A stretch of DNA of 64,000 bases from Deltaproteobacteria bacterium (GCA_006226595.1 SBGP01000046.1:53937-117936), one strand, 5' to 3'; shown: positions 25,160 to 33,563, counted from the first letter of the stretch. A program made the numbers and translations. Notes: generated from the sequence alone by a model not told the origin.

Positions 25160-26515
25160 TCAACGGGGCTTGGGCTTGGGCTTGCTGCCTCCTCCGGAGG
25201 TGTGGGCCCCGCCCGAAGACCCGCCGGTGGTGCCGCCGCCTCCCGAGGTGCTCGGCGCCGGCTTGGCCGGCTCGGCATGAAGCTCGAAGTCGACCAGGGT
25301 GGCGGTGAAGGTGTTTCCGACCGCCACGCCGACGTTCGCCTGCGACGGCAGGGCCGAGAGGCCCACGGTCACGGTGACCGTCAGTCCGCTGAAGCTCTGG
25401 AGCAGTGACTCCACCGTCACGGGCCGCTCGAAGTCCGCGATCTCGAACACCACGTCGAGTGCGACCTCGGCTTCGACCAGGAACTCCGGGCTCGCGGCGA
25501 CGTGCGCACTCATGTACGGGCCCGAGAGCAGGCCGTCTCGCGGGAGACCCACGGCGCCGGCGACGGTGTTGGGGCGTGTCTGGAGCTTGGCGCCCGGCCA
25601 CCAGCCGATCTGCGCACCGCCGGCGACATCGATGTCGGTGATCAGCTGCCCCTGCACGCTCACCTGCATGCCCAGTTGCTCGCTGCCGGACACGTCGTAG
25701 GCGAACACGGGGCCCGCGGTCGCGGCGATGCCGGCGATGGCGTCGGCCTCCACTGCCGCGGACAGCGTGAACGCACCCCGCTCGATCATGCCCTTCGCGT
25801 GTTTCTCGAGGATGCGCCGAAGCTCCTGGGCCTGGGCGCTGGACGCGCTGCAGAACGCGTCGTCTCTGGCCCCCCGTGCGGCGGCATGGGCGGGCTCGGC
25901 GTACTCCTTCACGGCGGCAATGAGCTTGCGGAGCTCGGGCTCGTACTGGGCGGTCAGCCGGCGAACGGCCTCCTGGATCGCGGCCTGCTCGCGGCCGTTC
26001 GACGCGATGCGCGCCTCCATGGCCTTGCCTTCCTTGGAGAGCTCGGCCCCCGCTGCGCTTGCCTGGGTCCGCACGAAGCGGATGGTGTCACCGCACGCGG
26101 CAGCGACCGGATCGGTGGCGGTGACGCAGCGGTTCGTCGCGAAGTTCTCGGCCAGGCCCGCATCGCACGAAGGGACCCGCTCCATGACCATGCACGGGCG
26201 CTGGTCCTTGCCTCCGCAGTTCAGGTTGCCGGTGCGCACGCAGCGGTCTCGGGCGAAGTCCTCGACCAGGCCGCCGTCACAGGAGGGCACTCGCTCGGTG
26301 ATCCGGCATGGACGCTGCTCTTCGCCGCCGCAGCTCGCCTTTGGCGCAGGGCCGGCGGGGCGCACGCACTTGCCCTTGCCGAAGTCCTCGACCAGGCCCT
26401 TGTCGCAGGAGGGCACGCGCTCGAGCACGGTGCAGGGGCGCTGCCCCTCTCCGCCACAAGCCCATGCCGGGCCCGCCATCACACATCCGAGAACCATGGC
26501 AGCAAGCACACGCAT
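25160..26515 (-). CDS. Exported protein with three CGGxxQRPC repeats
   Basis: A 451-residue secreted protein. The signal peptide ends 'GPAWA', and three near-identical 32-residue repeats follow at about 20-51, 62-93 and 100-131. Each has the pattern CGGxxQRPC, then ER-V-PSCDxGL, then a Cys before Val. The four cysteines of each repeat could form two disulfides. A helical region with 'QEAVRRLTAQYEPELRKLI' comes next, then a beta-rich domain, and a C-terminal tail of Gly/Ser/Thr ending in 'KPKPKPR'. No enzyme motif is visible. The repeat may be a small adhesive or wall-binding module; that is a guess. Confidence 0.75.
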   Translation of the reverse strand: MRVLAAMVLGCVMAGPAWACGGEGQRPCTVLERVPSCDKGLVEDFGKGKCVRPAGPAPKASCGGEEQRPCRITERVPSCDGGLVEDFARDRCVRTGNLNCGGKDQRPCMVMERVPSCDAGLAENFATNRCVTATDPVAAACGDTIRFVRTQASAAGAELSKEGKAMEARIASNGREQAAIQEAVRRLTAQYEPELRKLIAAVKEYAEPAHAAARGARDDAFCSASSAQAQELRRILEKHAKGMIERGAFTLSAAVEADAIAGIAATAGPVFAYDVSGSEQLGMQVSVQGQLITDIDVAGGAQIGWWPGAKLQTRPNTVAGAVGLPRDGLLSGPYMSAHVAASPEFLVEAEVALDVVFEIADFERPVTVESLLQSFSGLTVTVTVGLSALPSQANVGVAVGNTFTATLVDFELHAEPAKPAPSTSGGGGTTGGSSGGAHTSGGGSKPKPKPR

Positions 26516-26562
26516 GATCCCTCCAGGGATGCGCGAGGCTAGCAGGGGTGAGACTCGGAGTC

Positions 26563-28092
26563 CTATGGAGTGAGCGGGTAGTCCTCGATCTTCGTGAACG
26601 TGACCGGATCGGCTGCGTAGCCGAGCACGTCCGCGAGCGTCTTGAACTGGTTCACGCCGACGGAGAACTCGATGTCCTCTCCTGAGAACTGGGAGGGATG
26701 AGCGTGTCCGGTGGCGTGTGCGAGCTGGTTGAGCTCGGTGCGCAGCGTGCGCACGTAGCGGCTGAAGCGCTCGGCCTTGAGGTCCACGTCGATGCCTGCC
26801 TGCAGCCACTTGTCGTGGGTGGCGACGCCGGCGGGGCACTTTCCGGTCTGGCACTTCTGCGCCTGGATGCAGCCGATCGACATCATCGCCTCGCGGGCGA
26901 TGTGGATGAGGTCACAGCCCATGGCCATCGCGACGGCGGCGCGGTCGGGGAAGCCGAGCTTGCCCGAGCCGATCCACACGATCTCCTCGGAGATGCCGGC
27001 CTGCTGGAAGATGGGGTAGACCCGGGCGAATCCGACCTTGAACGGCAGGGACACGTGGTCCGAGAACGCGAGCGGCGCCGCGCCGGTGCCGCCTTCGCCG
27101 CCGTCGATCGTGATGAAGTCCGGGCCCTGCTGGCGCTCGCGCATGCGCTCGGCGAGCTTCTCCCAGAAGTGCAGCTCGCCGACGGCGGACTTGATGCCGA
27201 CGGGCAGGCCCGTGCGACCGGCGATGCGCTCGACGAAGTCGATCAGCGAGTCGACGTCGTGGAACTCACCGTGCTTCGCGGGGCTGTGGACGGTCTTGCC
27301 GACCTCGACCTTGCGGATGGCGGCGATCTCGGGCGTCACCTTGGCTCCGGGCAGGATGCCGCCCTTGCCGGGCTTCGCGCCCTGGGAGAGCTTGATCTCG
27401 ATGGCGCGGATCTGGGGCGTGCGCTCGCACTCGGCGGCGACCTCGTCGAGCGAGAACTTGCCGTCGGGACCGCGGGCGCCGAAGTAGCCGGTGCCGAGCT
27501 GCCACACGAGATCGGCTCCCTGCTTGTGATACGGCGACACGCCGCCTTCGCCGGTGTTGTGGTAGCAGCCGCCCATCTTCGCGCCCTGGTTCAGGGCGGT
27601 GATCGCGCGCTGACCGAGGCTTCCGAAGCTCATGGCGCTGATGTTCACTACCGACGGCGGTCGGTAGGGGCGGCGGCGCTTGTGCGTCGCTCCCATCACC
27701 TTGAGGCACGGCGCATACGAGGCGTCGTGCCCCGGGTCGTGCTCGTGCGGGTCCTCGTGGGGGAAGGTCGCGTGCTTGAGGATCGGGTAGCCGATCCCGT
27801 AGATGACCTCGCTCGTGCCGAAGCCGAAGTCGTTCTTCTGGCCCTTGGACGAGGAGTACACCCAGGCGCGCTCACTGCGGTTGAACGGCTGCTCTTCCTT
27901 GTCGTTGGCTACCCAGTACTGGCGCAGCTCGGGGCCGATGTCCTCGAACAGGTACCGCAGGTGTCCGACCACCGGGTAGTTGTGCAGGATGGCGTGCTTG
28001 CGCTGGGTCACGTCGTGCACGAACACGAGCGCGAGCACGCAGAGCAGCATCAACGCCGCCAGGAGCAGGGGGTGCGCAGCCAACCACGCCAT
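26563..28092 (-). CDS. FMN-binding glutamate synthase family protein, membrane-anchored
   Basis: A 509-residue protein with an N-terminal membrane helix (about residues 5-27) followed by a GltB-type FMN/Fe-S barrel. Visible are 'NISAMSFGSLGQRAITAL', the barrel strand 'IEIKLSQGAKPGKGG', 'DFITIDGGEGGTGAAP', and the cysteine cluster 'CIQAQKCQTGKCPAGV' that binds a 3Fe-4S centre in glutamate synthases. The glutaminase domain is absent, as in archaeal-type or stand-alone GltB-like proteins, so the true reaction is uncertain. The SD is partly held in a hairpin immediately upstream of the ATG. Confidence 0.88.
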   Translation of the reverse strand: MAWLAAHPLLLAALMLLCVLALVFVHDVTQRKHAILHNYPVVGHLRYLFEDIGPELRQYWVANDKEEQPFNRSERAWVYSSSKGQKNDFGFGTSEVIYGIGYPILKHATFPHEDPHEHDPGHDASYAPCLKVMGATHKRRRPYRPPSVVNISAMSFGSLGQRAITALNQGAKMGGCYHNTGEGGVSPYHKQGADLVWQLGTGYFGARGPDGKFSLDEVAAECERTPQIRAIEIKLSQGAKPGKGGILPGAKVTPEIAAIRKVEVGKTVHSPAKHGEFHDVDSLIDFVERIAGRTGLPVGIKSAVGELHFWEKLAERMRERQQGPDFITIDGGEGGTGAAPLAFSDHVSLPFKVGFARVYPIFQQAGISEEIVWIGSGKLGFPDRAAVAMAMGCDLIHIAREAMMSIGCIQAQKCQTGKCPAGVATHDKWLQAGIDVDLKAERFSRYVRTLRTELNQLAHATGHAHPSQFSGEDIEFSVGVNQFKTLADVLGYAADPVTFTKIEDYPLTP

Positions 28093-28111
28093 GGGACCTC
28101 CGTCGGGTCCC
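28093..28111 (-). promoter_or_regulatory. Hairpin overlapping the ribosome-binding site of the FMN enzyme gene
   Basis: On the minus strand GGGACC and GGTCCC (28111-28106 and 28098-28093) pair around a 7-base loop and end directly at the ATG. The SD GGAGG is half in the loop and half in the stem. It may reduce or regulate initiation. Confidence 0.4.
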
Positions 28112-28167
28112 GATGGTACAGCGGGCGGGCAGGGGACCTCGGCACCCGAGGTCCCGGAAGCGCGAAG

Positions 28168-28431
28168 CTAGCCGCGGGCGGCGACGTACTTCACGCGCAG
28201 GTCCGAAAGCACGCTCTCGAGCAGCTGGCGCTCCTCACCGTCGAGGTTGCCCTTGGTCTTCTCCTGGAGCACACCGAGCAGGTCGATGGTCTGCTTCGCG
28301 AGCGGCAGATTGGTCGACCGGGCATTCGTGGTCGGGTCCGGCACTTCGCCGAGGTGCAGCATGGCCGAGCTGGCCAGGGACACCACGAAGGTGGCGAAGT
28401 TGACGGGGAGATCGCGTTCGGTCTCGGCCAC
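28168..28431 (-). CDS. DUF1844 family protein
   Basis: An 87-residue protein matching DUF1844 throughout: 'VNFATFVVSLASSAMLHLGE' near the N-terminus, 'NLPLAKQTIDLLGVLQEKTKGNL' in the middle (partly quoted) and 'LLESVLSDLRVKYV' at the end. The family is common in deltaproteobacteria and Planctomycetes and has no known function. GTG at 28431 is chosen because GGAGG lies five bases upstream and the length then equals the family norm. It is divergent from bamD across a 114-base spacer. Confidence 0.85.
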   Translation of the reverse strand: MAETERDLPVNFATFVVSLASSAMLHLGEVPDPTTNARSTNLPLAKQTIDLLGVLQEKTKGNLDGEERQLLESVLSDLRVKYVAARG

Positions 28432-28545
28432 GGAGTCCTCCAGGGTGGCGTGAACGCCAATCGATAGACGCGGAATCGCCGACGGCAAGGGGAGTGGTGA
28501 AGGATCCTCCTCCGCGCTACACGCATGGGCCGTAGAGGACTCTTC

Positions 28546-29370
28546 GTGATCCGGATCATCGCCCTCGCCATCGCCGCCTGCCTCGTCGCCCTGCCCGCCC
28601 ACGCGGCCAAGAAGAGCGACAGCTTCACTGCGCAGGAGCGCTTCGACCGTGGCCTGCGCTTCGCCAAGCGCGGCTACTACACCAAGGCCCTCGAAGAGCT
28701 GAACCGGGTTCGCAACTACCATCGCGACGACCCGCTCTCCGTGCTCGCCGAGCTCGAGATCGCCGACCTCTACTACAAGAAGGGCGACCACGAGCAGGCC
28801 AAGCTGGCCTACACCGACTTCCTGCGCCTGCATCCCCGCCACGAGCGCGTGGACTACGTGACCTACCGGCTGGGTATGGCCACGTACAAGCGCGCTTCGA
28901 AGCACGCGGGGCGCGACCAGACCTCGACCCGCGCCGCGCTGTCGACCTGGGCGAGCTTCAGTGTGCGCTTCCCCGAGTCCGAGCACCGGGAGGAGGTCGA
29001 GGAGAAGGTGGGCCTCGCACGCGACCGGCTCGCCGCCAAGGAGCTGTGGGTCGCGCGCTTCTACGCGCGCACGGACTCGTGGCCGGCGGTGCAGGGCCGC
29101 GCGGCGGGGCTCGTCGCGACCTACCCTGACTCGCGCCATGTGCCGTCGGCGCTCGCGCTGCTCGGAACCGCCTACTACGAGTGGGGCATGGTCTCCGAGG
29201 CGCAGGAGGTCATGGCGCGCATGACCGCGGATTTCCCCGAGAGCGCCGAGACCGAGCACCTCGAGAAGGTGCTCGCGGGGGAACCGGGCGAGCCCGAACC
29301 CGAAGCGATCTTCGTACGTCCGTACCGCATCCCGGGCGGAATGGGCCCGTCGGCTCCGCCATCGCAGTGA
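28546..29370 (+). CDS. bamD: Outer membrane assembly factor BamD-like TPR protein
   Basis: A 274-residue TPR protein resembling BamD/YfiO, the outer-membrane assembly component. Repeats start at 'AQERFDRGLRFAKRGYYTKA' (partly quoted) and continue through 'LAELEIADLYYKKGDHEQA', 'FLRLHPRHERVDYVTYRLG' and 'ALLGTAYYEWGMVSEA'. GTG at 28546 has GAGG seven bases upstream; an in-frame ATG at 28525 lacks an SD. The export signal is ambiguous: 'IAAC' could be a lipobox, as expected for BamD, but a type I cleavage after 'PAHA' is also possible. The C-terminal tail is Pro/Glu-rich. Confidence is high for the fold and moderate for BamD itself. Confidence 0.75.
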   Translation: MIRIIALAIAACLVALPAHAAKKSDSFTAQERFDRGLRFAKRGYYTKALEELNRVRNYHRDDPLSVLAELEIADLYYKKGDHEQAKLAYTDFLRLHPRHERVDYVTYRLGMATYKRASKHAGRDQTSTRAALSTWASFSVRFPESEHREEVEEKVGLARDRLAAKELWVARFYARTDSWPAVQGRAAGLVATYPDSRHVPSALALLGTAYYEWGMVSEAQEVMARMTADFPESAETEHLEKVLAGEPGEPEPEAIFVRPYRIPGGMGPSAPPSQ

Positions 29371-29442
29371 GTCGTGATTCATTGCTTCGCTGACGGAAGC
29401 CGGCCAGCGAGTGCGGAAATCGCTCGAAACCCGCATGCGACG

Positions 29443-29472
29443 TTGACAACACCTGTCATTTGCATGTACCTA
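29443..29472 (+). promoter_or_regulatory. Promoter with TGACA-N5-TGTCA operator-like palindrome
   Basis: TTGACA (29443-29448) is a perfect -35 hexamer in an unusually AT-rich patch; a weak -10 (TACCTA) follows after 18 bases. TGACA-N5-TGTCA (29444-29458) is a perfect inverted repeat over the -35, which suggests a repressor or activator site for the lipoprotein gene starting at 29509. Confidence 0.5.
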
Positions 29473-29508
29473 ACGACGGTCCGCAATTCCTGCGTGGAGG
29501 AGACACTC

Positions 29509-30507
29509 ATGAACCGTTTCATCGGACTTTCGGCCGTCCTGGCTCTCACTGCACTCACCGCCTGTAGCGGCGGTAACGACCCGGACAGCGGCACCCCCGA
29601 CCCCTGCGACATCAACTCGGTCGAAGAGACCTTCCCGGCGAACGGTGCGACCGCCTACTACCGCACCACGATCGAGGCCACCCTCGACGACGCCGACACC
29701 GCCGCGACCCTCGAGGTCGAGGGTGTGACCGGTACGACCGAGATTATCGAGGAGCGTGTCGTCTTCACGCCAGACAGCCCGCTCGACTCGAGCACCACCT
29801 ACACCGCGACCGTGAACTACACCGGTGAGGACGGCAACATGTGCCCGGTGGAGTTCAGCTTCACCACCTCCGAGGTTGGCTCCAGCATCGACGCCACGGG
29901 CCTCACGGGCAACACCTACAACCTCGACCTGGCCAGCGGCCGCTTCGTCGAGCCCGCCGGTGTTGGCTCGCTGCTCGGCGAGTACCTCGACGGCACCACC
30001 CTGTTCCTGAACGTGGCCAGCGCCAGCGCGACCGAGATCCAGATGGTCGGCGCGCTCGGTGACGACGCCGGTACCGCCCAGGACGTCTGCTCCCCGACCA
30101 TCGACTTCCCGCCGGCCGACTTCAGCGGCAACCCGTACTTCGAGGTCAACGCCGAGGGCCAGACCACCACGATCTCCGTCGAGGGCATCGACATCCAGAT
30201 CGAGGACCTCATCGTCTCCGGCGCCTTCGCGCCCGACGGCACCTACATCGCGGGTGGCGTGCTCGCCGGCCGCATCGACACCCGTCCGCTCGTCGACCTC
30301 GTCGAAGAGGGCGGTGCCGAGGACGCCATCTGCGAGCTCGCGGCTGGCATCGGCGTCGAGTGCGAGGACTGTGGCGGCGGCGAGATCTTCTGCCTCTCCC
30401 TGTACGTGGACAACCTGTCCGCCGTTCAGGAGAACGTCAGCGTCGAGGCCCAGAGCGATCCGTGCGTGAACCACGCTGCGGACTGCCCGACCGAGTGCCC
30501 GGCCTAG
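29509..30507 (+). CDS. Lipoprotein with Big_5 Ig-like domain and paralogous C-terminal domain
   Basis: A 332-residue lipoprotein. The signal 'LSAVLALTALTAC' ends in a lipobox and is followed by a short acidic linker. Residues about 38-125 form a bacterial Ig-like Big_5 domain ('ETFPANGATAYYRTTIEATL', 'VVFTPDSPLDSSTTYTATV'). The remaining 200 residues are a second domain shared with the next gene, marked by 'DFSGNPYFEV', 'VSGAFAPDGTYIAGG' and a cysteine group 'CEDCGGGEIFCLSL'. SD GGAGGAG is eight bases before the ATG. A strong terminator follows. Function unknown; probably a surface or periplasmic protein. Confidence 0.8.
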   Translation: MNRFIGLSAVLALTALTACSGGNDPDSGTPDPCDINSVEETFPANGATAYYRTTIEATLDDADTAATLEVEGVTGTTEIIEERVVFTPDSPLDSSTTYTATVNYTGEDGNMCPVEFSFTTSEVGSSIDATGLTGNTYNLDLASGRFVEPAGVGSLLGEYLDGTTLFLNVASASATEIQMVGALGDDAGTAQDVCSPTIDFPPADFSGNPYFEVNAEGQTTTISVEGIDIQIEDLIVSGAFAPDGTYIAGGVLAGRIDTRPLVDLVEEGGAEDAICELAAGIGVECEDCGGGEIFCLSLYVDNLSAVQENVSVEAQSDPCVNHAADCPTECPA

Positions 30508-30527
30508 TTCTTCGCGAACACCGCAAG

Positions 30528-30562
30528 AGGCCGATCGGGGGCGACCCCGGTCGGCCTTTTTC
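30528..30562 (+). terminator. Rho-independent terminator
   Basis: A 13-bp stem (30528-30540 with 30545-30557, one T-G pair) with a GCGA tetraloop is followed by TTTTTC. It is 20 bases after the stop of the first Big_5 lipoprotein and separates it from its paralogue. Confidence 0.9.
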
Positions 30563-30681
30563 GTGGTTGGAAGCGAGGTGACGCGCGCTGAATCGTCGCT
30601 CACGTCCTCTTGTCATCGACCTGTGCATGGATGCGCTACGGTGCCGCGGTCGCCGCCGCTCTGCGGCTGTCCGGAGGTCTC

Positions 30682-31668
30682 ATGCGCACGCTCTCTCATC
30701 TCGCTCTGCTCGCCCTCATCGCCTGCGGAGGCGGCACCATCGAGACGGTCGACGACGACCCGGTCGAGACCGACACCGACACGGACACCGACACGGACAC
30801 CGACGCGGACACCGACACGGATACCGACACCGACGTGCAGTGCGGCATCTACCAGGTGACCCCGCTCGACGGCGACACCAGCGTGCCCGTGAACGTCGAG
30901 GTTCGTGCGACCTTCACCACCGCGGTGCAGCAGAGCGACGTGACCATCTCGATCGCCGGTGTCACCGGCACCACGGCGCTCGCTGGCGACGGCCGCTCGG
31001 CGACCTTCCAGCCCTCGGCGGACCTGGCCCAGGACACCGAGTACACCGCCACCGTGAGCGTGTGTGGCGACAGCCGCTCGAACACCTTCACCACGGCGGG
31101 CGCGCCCATCACCCCGACCGACGTCGAGGGCCGCAGCTACGTGCTGCCGTGGAGCGAGCTCACCTTCATCGAGCCGCAGGGCGCATCGCAGATCACCGGC
31201 AACGCGGGCATCGAGTTCCTGATCTTCGAGTCCGAGAACGTCGACACAACCAACGAGACCGTCGACATGTCGATGGGAACCGGCGTGTCGGACGGCAACG
31301 GCGGCGCGGCCCAGGACATCTGCCAGCCGGTCGTCGAGTACCCGGACGCGGACTTCAGCGGTAACCCGGTCGTCGAGATCGGCCCGCAGGACTTCGCCAT
31401 CCAGGGCGCGACCATCGAGGAGATGTACATCGCCGGTACCTTCAACGCGGATGCCACCGCGTTCGAGGACATTCGCGTGCGCGGCTACATCGACTCCCGC
31501 AACCTCGGCTTCGACCTGTGCAGCACGGGCTTCGTGACCTGCTCGCCCTGTCCCGACAGCGTGGTCTCGTGCCTCAACGTGCTCGCGGTGGCCGACAGCG
31601 CGGCGTACCAGGCCGGCCTCGTGCTCGACCCGGCGCTGTACAACAACACCGACCCGTCCTGTAACTAG
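30682..31668 (+). CDS. Paralogous Big_5 lipoprotein with Asp-Thr repeat linker
   Basis: A 328-residue lipoprotein. The signal 'LSHLALLALIAC' ends in a lipobox. The linker is a 22-residue run of alternating Asp and Thr (one Ala), a feature frequent in myxobacterial lipoproteins. A Big_5-like domain ('TPLDGDTSVPVNVEVRATF', partly 'SADLAQDTEYTATVSV') and the same C-terminal domain as the preceding gene follow: 'DICQPVVEYPDADFSGNP', 'EEMYIAGTFNADATAF' and the cysteine group 'CSPCPDSVVSCLNV'. Tandem duplication is likely. GGAGG lies six bases before the ATG. Its stop is 16 bases from the convergent rluD stop. Confidence 0.8.
   Translation: MRTLSHLALLALIACGGGTIETVDDDPVETDTDTDTDTDTDADTDTDTDTDVQCGIYQVTPLDGDTSVPVNVEVRATFTTAVQQSDVTISIAGVTGTTALAGDGRSATFQPSADLAQDTEYTATVSVCGDSRSNTFTTAGAPITPTDVEGRSYVLPWSELTFIEPQGASQITGNAGIEFLIFESENVDTTNETVDMSMGTGVSDGNGGAAQDICQPVVEYPDADFSGNPVVEIGPQDFAIQGATIEEMYIAGTFNADATAFEDIRVRGYIDSRNLGFDLCSTGFVTCSPCPDSVVSCLNVLAVADSAAYQAGLVLDPALYNNTDPSCN
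30769..30834 (+). repeat. In-frame Asp-Thr codon repeat
   Basis: Sixty-six bases of alternating ACC/ACG and GAC codons, with one GCG and one GAT, encode the flexible acidic linker directly after the lipidation site. The repeat unit is 6-12 bases, so the tract can change length by slippage without a frameshift. Confidence 0.85.
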
Positions 31669-31683
31669 GACGGATGTCCGGGC

Positions 31684-32631
31684 TCAGCGGAGCTCGGGTA
31701 GCGGGATCTGCGCCGCCTCGAGCGCCTCGCGGAAGTCCGCGGGGGGCAGAGCGGTGAAGTGCTTTCGCTCGCCGTCCGTGGGGTGCGTGAGCGAGAGGCG
31801 CCACGCGTGCAGCAGCGGTCGGTCGGGGTGTGCGGCGATCCAGCCACGCAGGGCCTGACCGCACTTGCGCGGCTTGCCATACGTCGGGTCGTTGACCAGG
31901 GCGTGGCCCAGCTCGGCGAGGTGCACGCGGATCTGGTGCGTGCGCCCGGTCTCGAGCCGGCACTCGACCAGGCTCGCGTGGGGGCCCGCGGAGAGCAGGC
32001 GCCAGTGGGTGACGGCGCGCTTGCCGCCGCGCTCGGTGCTCGCGAAGCGGGTGCGGTCGACCGGGTGCCGGGCGAGGTGGCTCTCGATGCGTCCGTGCGA
32101 GGCGCTCGGCACCCCCCACACGATGGCCAGGTAGCGTCGTCCGGCCGTCTTCTCGGCGAACTGCTCGGCCAGTGCCTGGTGGCTCTGGTCGTGCTTGGCG
32201 GCGACGAGCAGGCCGCTGGTCCCGCGGTCGAGGCGGTGCACGATGCCCGGGCGCTCGACCCCACCGATGCCAGAGAGGCCGCCGACGTGAAACAGCAGCG
32301 CATTGACCAGGGTGCCGTCCGGATGCCCGGCGCCCGGATGCACGACCATGCCCGGCGCCTTGTCGACGACCACCAGATCGGCGTCCTCGTGGACGACGGT
32401 CAGCGGGAGATCCTGGGGCTGCGCGCGATCCGGAGCCGGCGGGGGAACCTCCACGGCAACCGCGCTGCCTGCCTCGAGCTTGTGGCTCGGACGCAGGACC
32501 GCCTCACCATCGACCGTGACGTGGCCTTCCTTGATGAGCGCGGCGGCGCGGGAGCGCGACAGCTCGGGGAACAGCTCGGCGACCACGGCGTCGAGGCGGC
32601 CCCGCGAGGGGCTCTCGCCAGTCAGCGTCAT
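31684..32631 (-). CDS. rluD: Ribosomal large subunit pseudouridine synthase (RluD family)
   Basis: A 315-residue RluA/RluD-family pseudouridine synthase. An N-terminal S4 RNA-binding domain (about 10-60, 'SRSRAAALIKEGHVTVDG') is followed by the catalytic domain with the nucleophile D135 in 'HRLDRGTSGLL'. 'GRTHQIRVHLAELGH' is the family's C-terminal motif. It isomerises uridines in helix 69 of 23S rRNA if it is true RluD. The start overlaps the stop of the HTH gene (ATGA), so it is the last gene of a minus-strand unit. Confidence 0.93.
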   Translation of the reverse strand: MTLTGESPSRGRLDAVVAELFPELSRSRAAALIKEGHVTVDGEAVLRPSHKLEAGSAVAVEVPPPAPDRAQPQDLPLTVVHEDADLVVVDKAPGMVVHPGAGHPDGTLVNALLFHVGGLSGIGGVERPGIVHRLDRGTSGLLVAAKHDQSHQALAEQFAEKTAGRRYLAIVWGVPSASHGRIESHLARHPVDRTRFASTERGGKRAVTHWRLLSAGPHASLVECRLETGRTHQIRVHLAELGHALVNDPTYGKPRKCGQALRGWIAAHPDRPLLHAWRLSLTHPTDGERKHFTALPPADFREALEAAQIPLPELR

Positions 32632-33554
32632 CCGAAGCGCTGCATGTACCCCGCGACCACGGCCTGGTCGTCGAGCTCGAGCAGACGGGCCATCTCGCGG
32701 ACGTAGCCGCGCACGAAGGTCGCGGAGGGCAGCACGTCCTGGGCCTCGTTCTCGACGCCTTCGAGGTAGCGCACGCTGATGCGGGTCGTGTCGGCCATGT
32801 CCTGCAGGGTCATGCCGTGCAGCTCACGTACCGCGCGAAGCAGGCGACCGGAGTAGCCGTGCGCCTGGATCAGGCGCTGCATGTCCTGGGGCGCGATGGT
32901 CGGGGTGTTCTGCTGCATCACCAGCACTTCGCTGGCCGACGGGGTGCCGGCGACGACGCGCAGATCGGGCATCTCGAGCGGCGTCGTGTCTTCGGCGTTG
33001 ATGTAGGTGGGGTCCGCGAGGCCCGCAGGCTGTGAGATCTGCGGTGCGGCGGGCCGAATCGGCGGTGGCGGGCTCGGCGCCGCGCTGATCGGCGGGGGTG
33101 CGGGCTGCATGCGCGGCACGGTGGTCGCGGTGATCGTGCGCTCGTGTTCGACGGGGCGGCGAGGGCCCTGCTTCACGGCGCCCGGGGCGGGGGGCAGCTG
33201 GCCGATGCGCAGTTGGGTCGTGGCCTGGAGCACGTCCACGGCGGCCGCGGTCGCGGGGTGGATGAGGGCACCGGCCACGCGGTCCCAGAGGAGCGACGCG
33301 TCCGTGGTCCATCCGTCCTCGGACAGCGCGCGCATCGCGTCGTAGCGACGGCGTCGGGCGGGGTCGCTGAGCACCGCCCACGCCTCGTCGGCCTGGGCGC
33401 GCGACAGCTCGATGGAGCTCGGGTCGCCGCCCTGCTCGACAATGGCCTTGTGACGTCGCTCGAGACCGGCGACCACGCGGGCGTAGGCCGCGCGGATCTC
33501 CTCGGTCGGAGCGGCGGGGTCGGCGTTGAGCAGCTGGTAGAAGCCCTGGGTCAT
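32628..33554 (-). CDS. J-like domain fused to a RodZ-type HTH domain
   Basis: A 308-residue fusion. Residues about 1-75 resemble a J domain ('GFYQLLNADPAAPTEEIRAAY' partly, then 'AQADEAWAVLSDPARRRRYD') but the HPD tripeptide is missing, so DnaK stimulation is unlikely. A long Pro-rich linker follows. The C-terminal 75 residues are an HTH_25/RodZ-like helix-turn-helix ('LRAVRELHGMTLQDMADTTR', 'YLEGVENEAQDVLPS', 'FVRGYVREMARLL'). No transmembrane helix is present, so it is not RodZ. It could be a DNA-binding or cytoskeletal adaptor. It sits between selA and rluD, ten bases after selA, and is coupled to rluD. Confidence 0.78.
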   Translation of the reverse strand: MTQGFYQLLNADPAAPTEEIRAAYARVVAGLERRHKAIVEQGGDPSSIELSRAQADEAWAVLSDPARRRRYDAMRALSEDGWTTDASLLWDRVAGALIHPATAAAVDVLQATTQLRIGQLPPAPGAVKQGPRRPVEHERTITATTVPRMQPAPPPISAAPSPPPPIRPAAPQISQPAGLADPTYINAEDTTPLEMPDLRVVAGTPSASEVLVMQQNTPTIAPQDMQRLIQAHGYSGRLLRAVRELHGMTLQDMADTTRISVRYLEGVENEAQDVLPSATFVRGYVREMARLLELDDQAVVAGYMQRFG

Positions 33555-33563
33555 GCCCAGGTT

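Noticed and set aside
30769..30834. Direct repeats considered as a CRISPR array
   Set aside because: The repeat is a 6-12 base codon repeat without spacers inside a lipoprotein linker.
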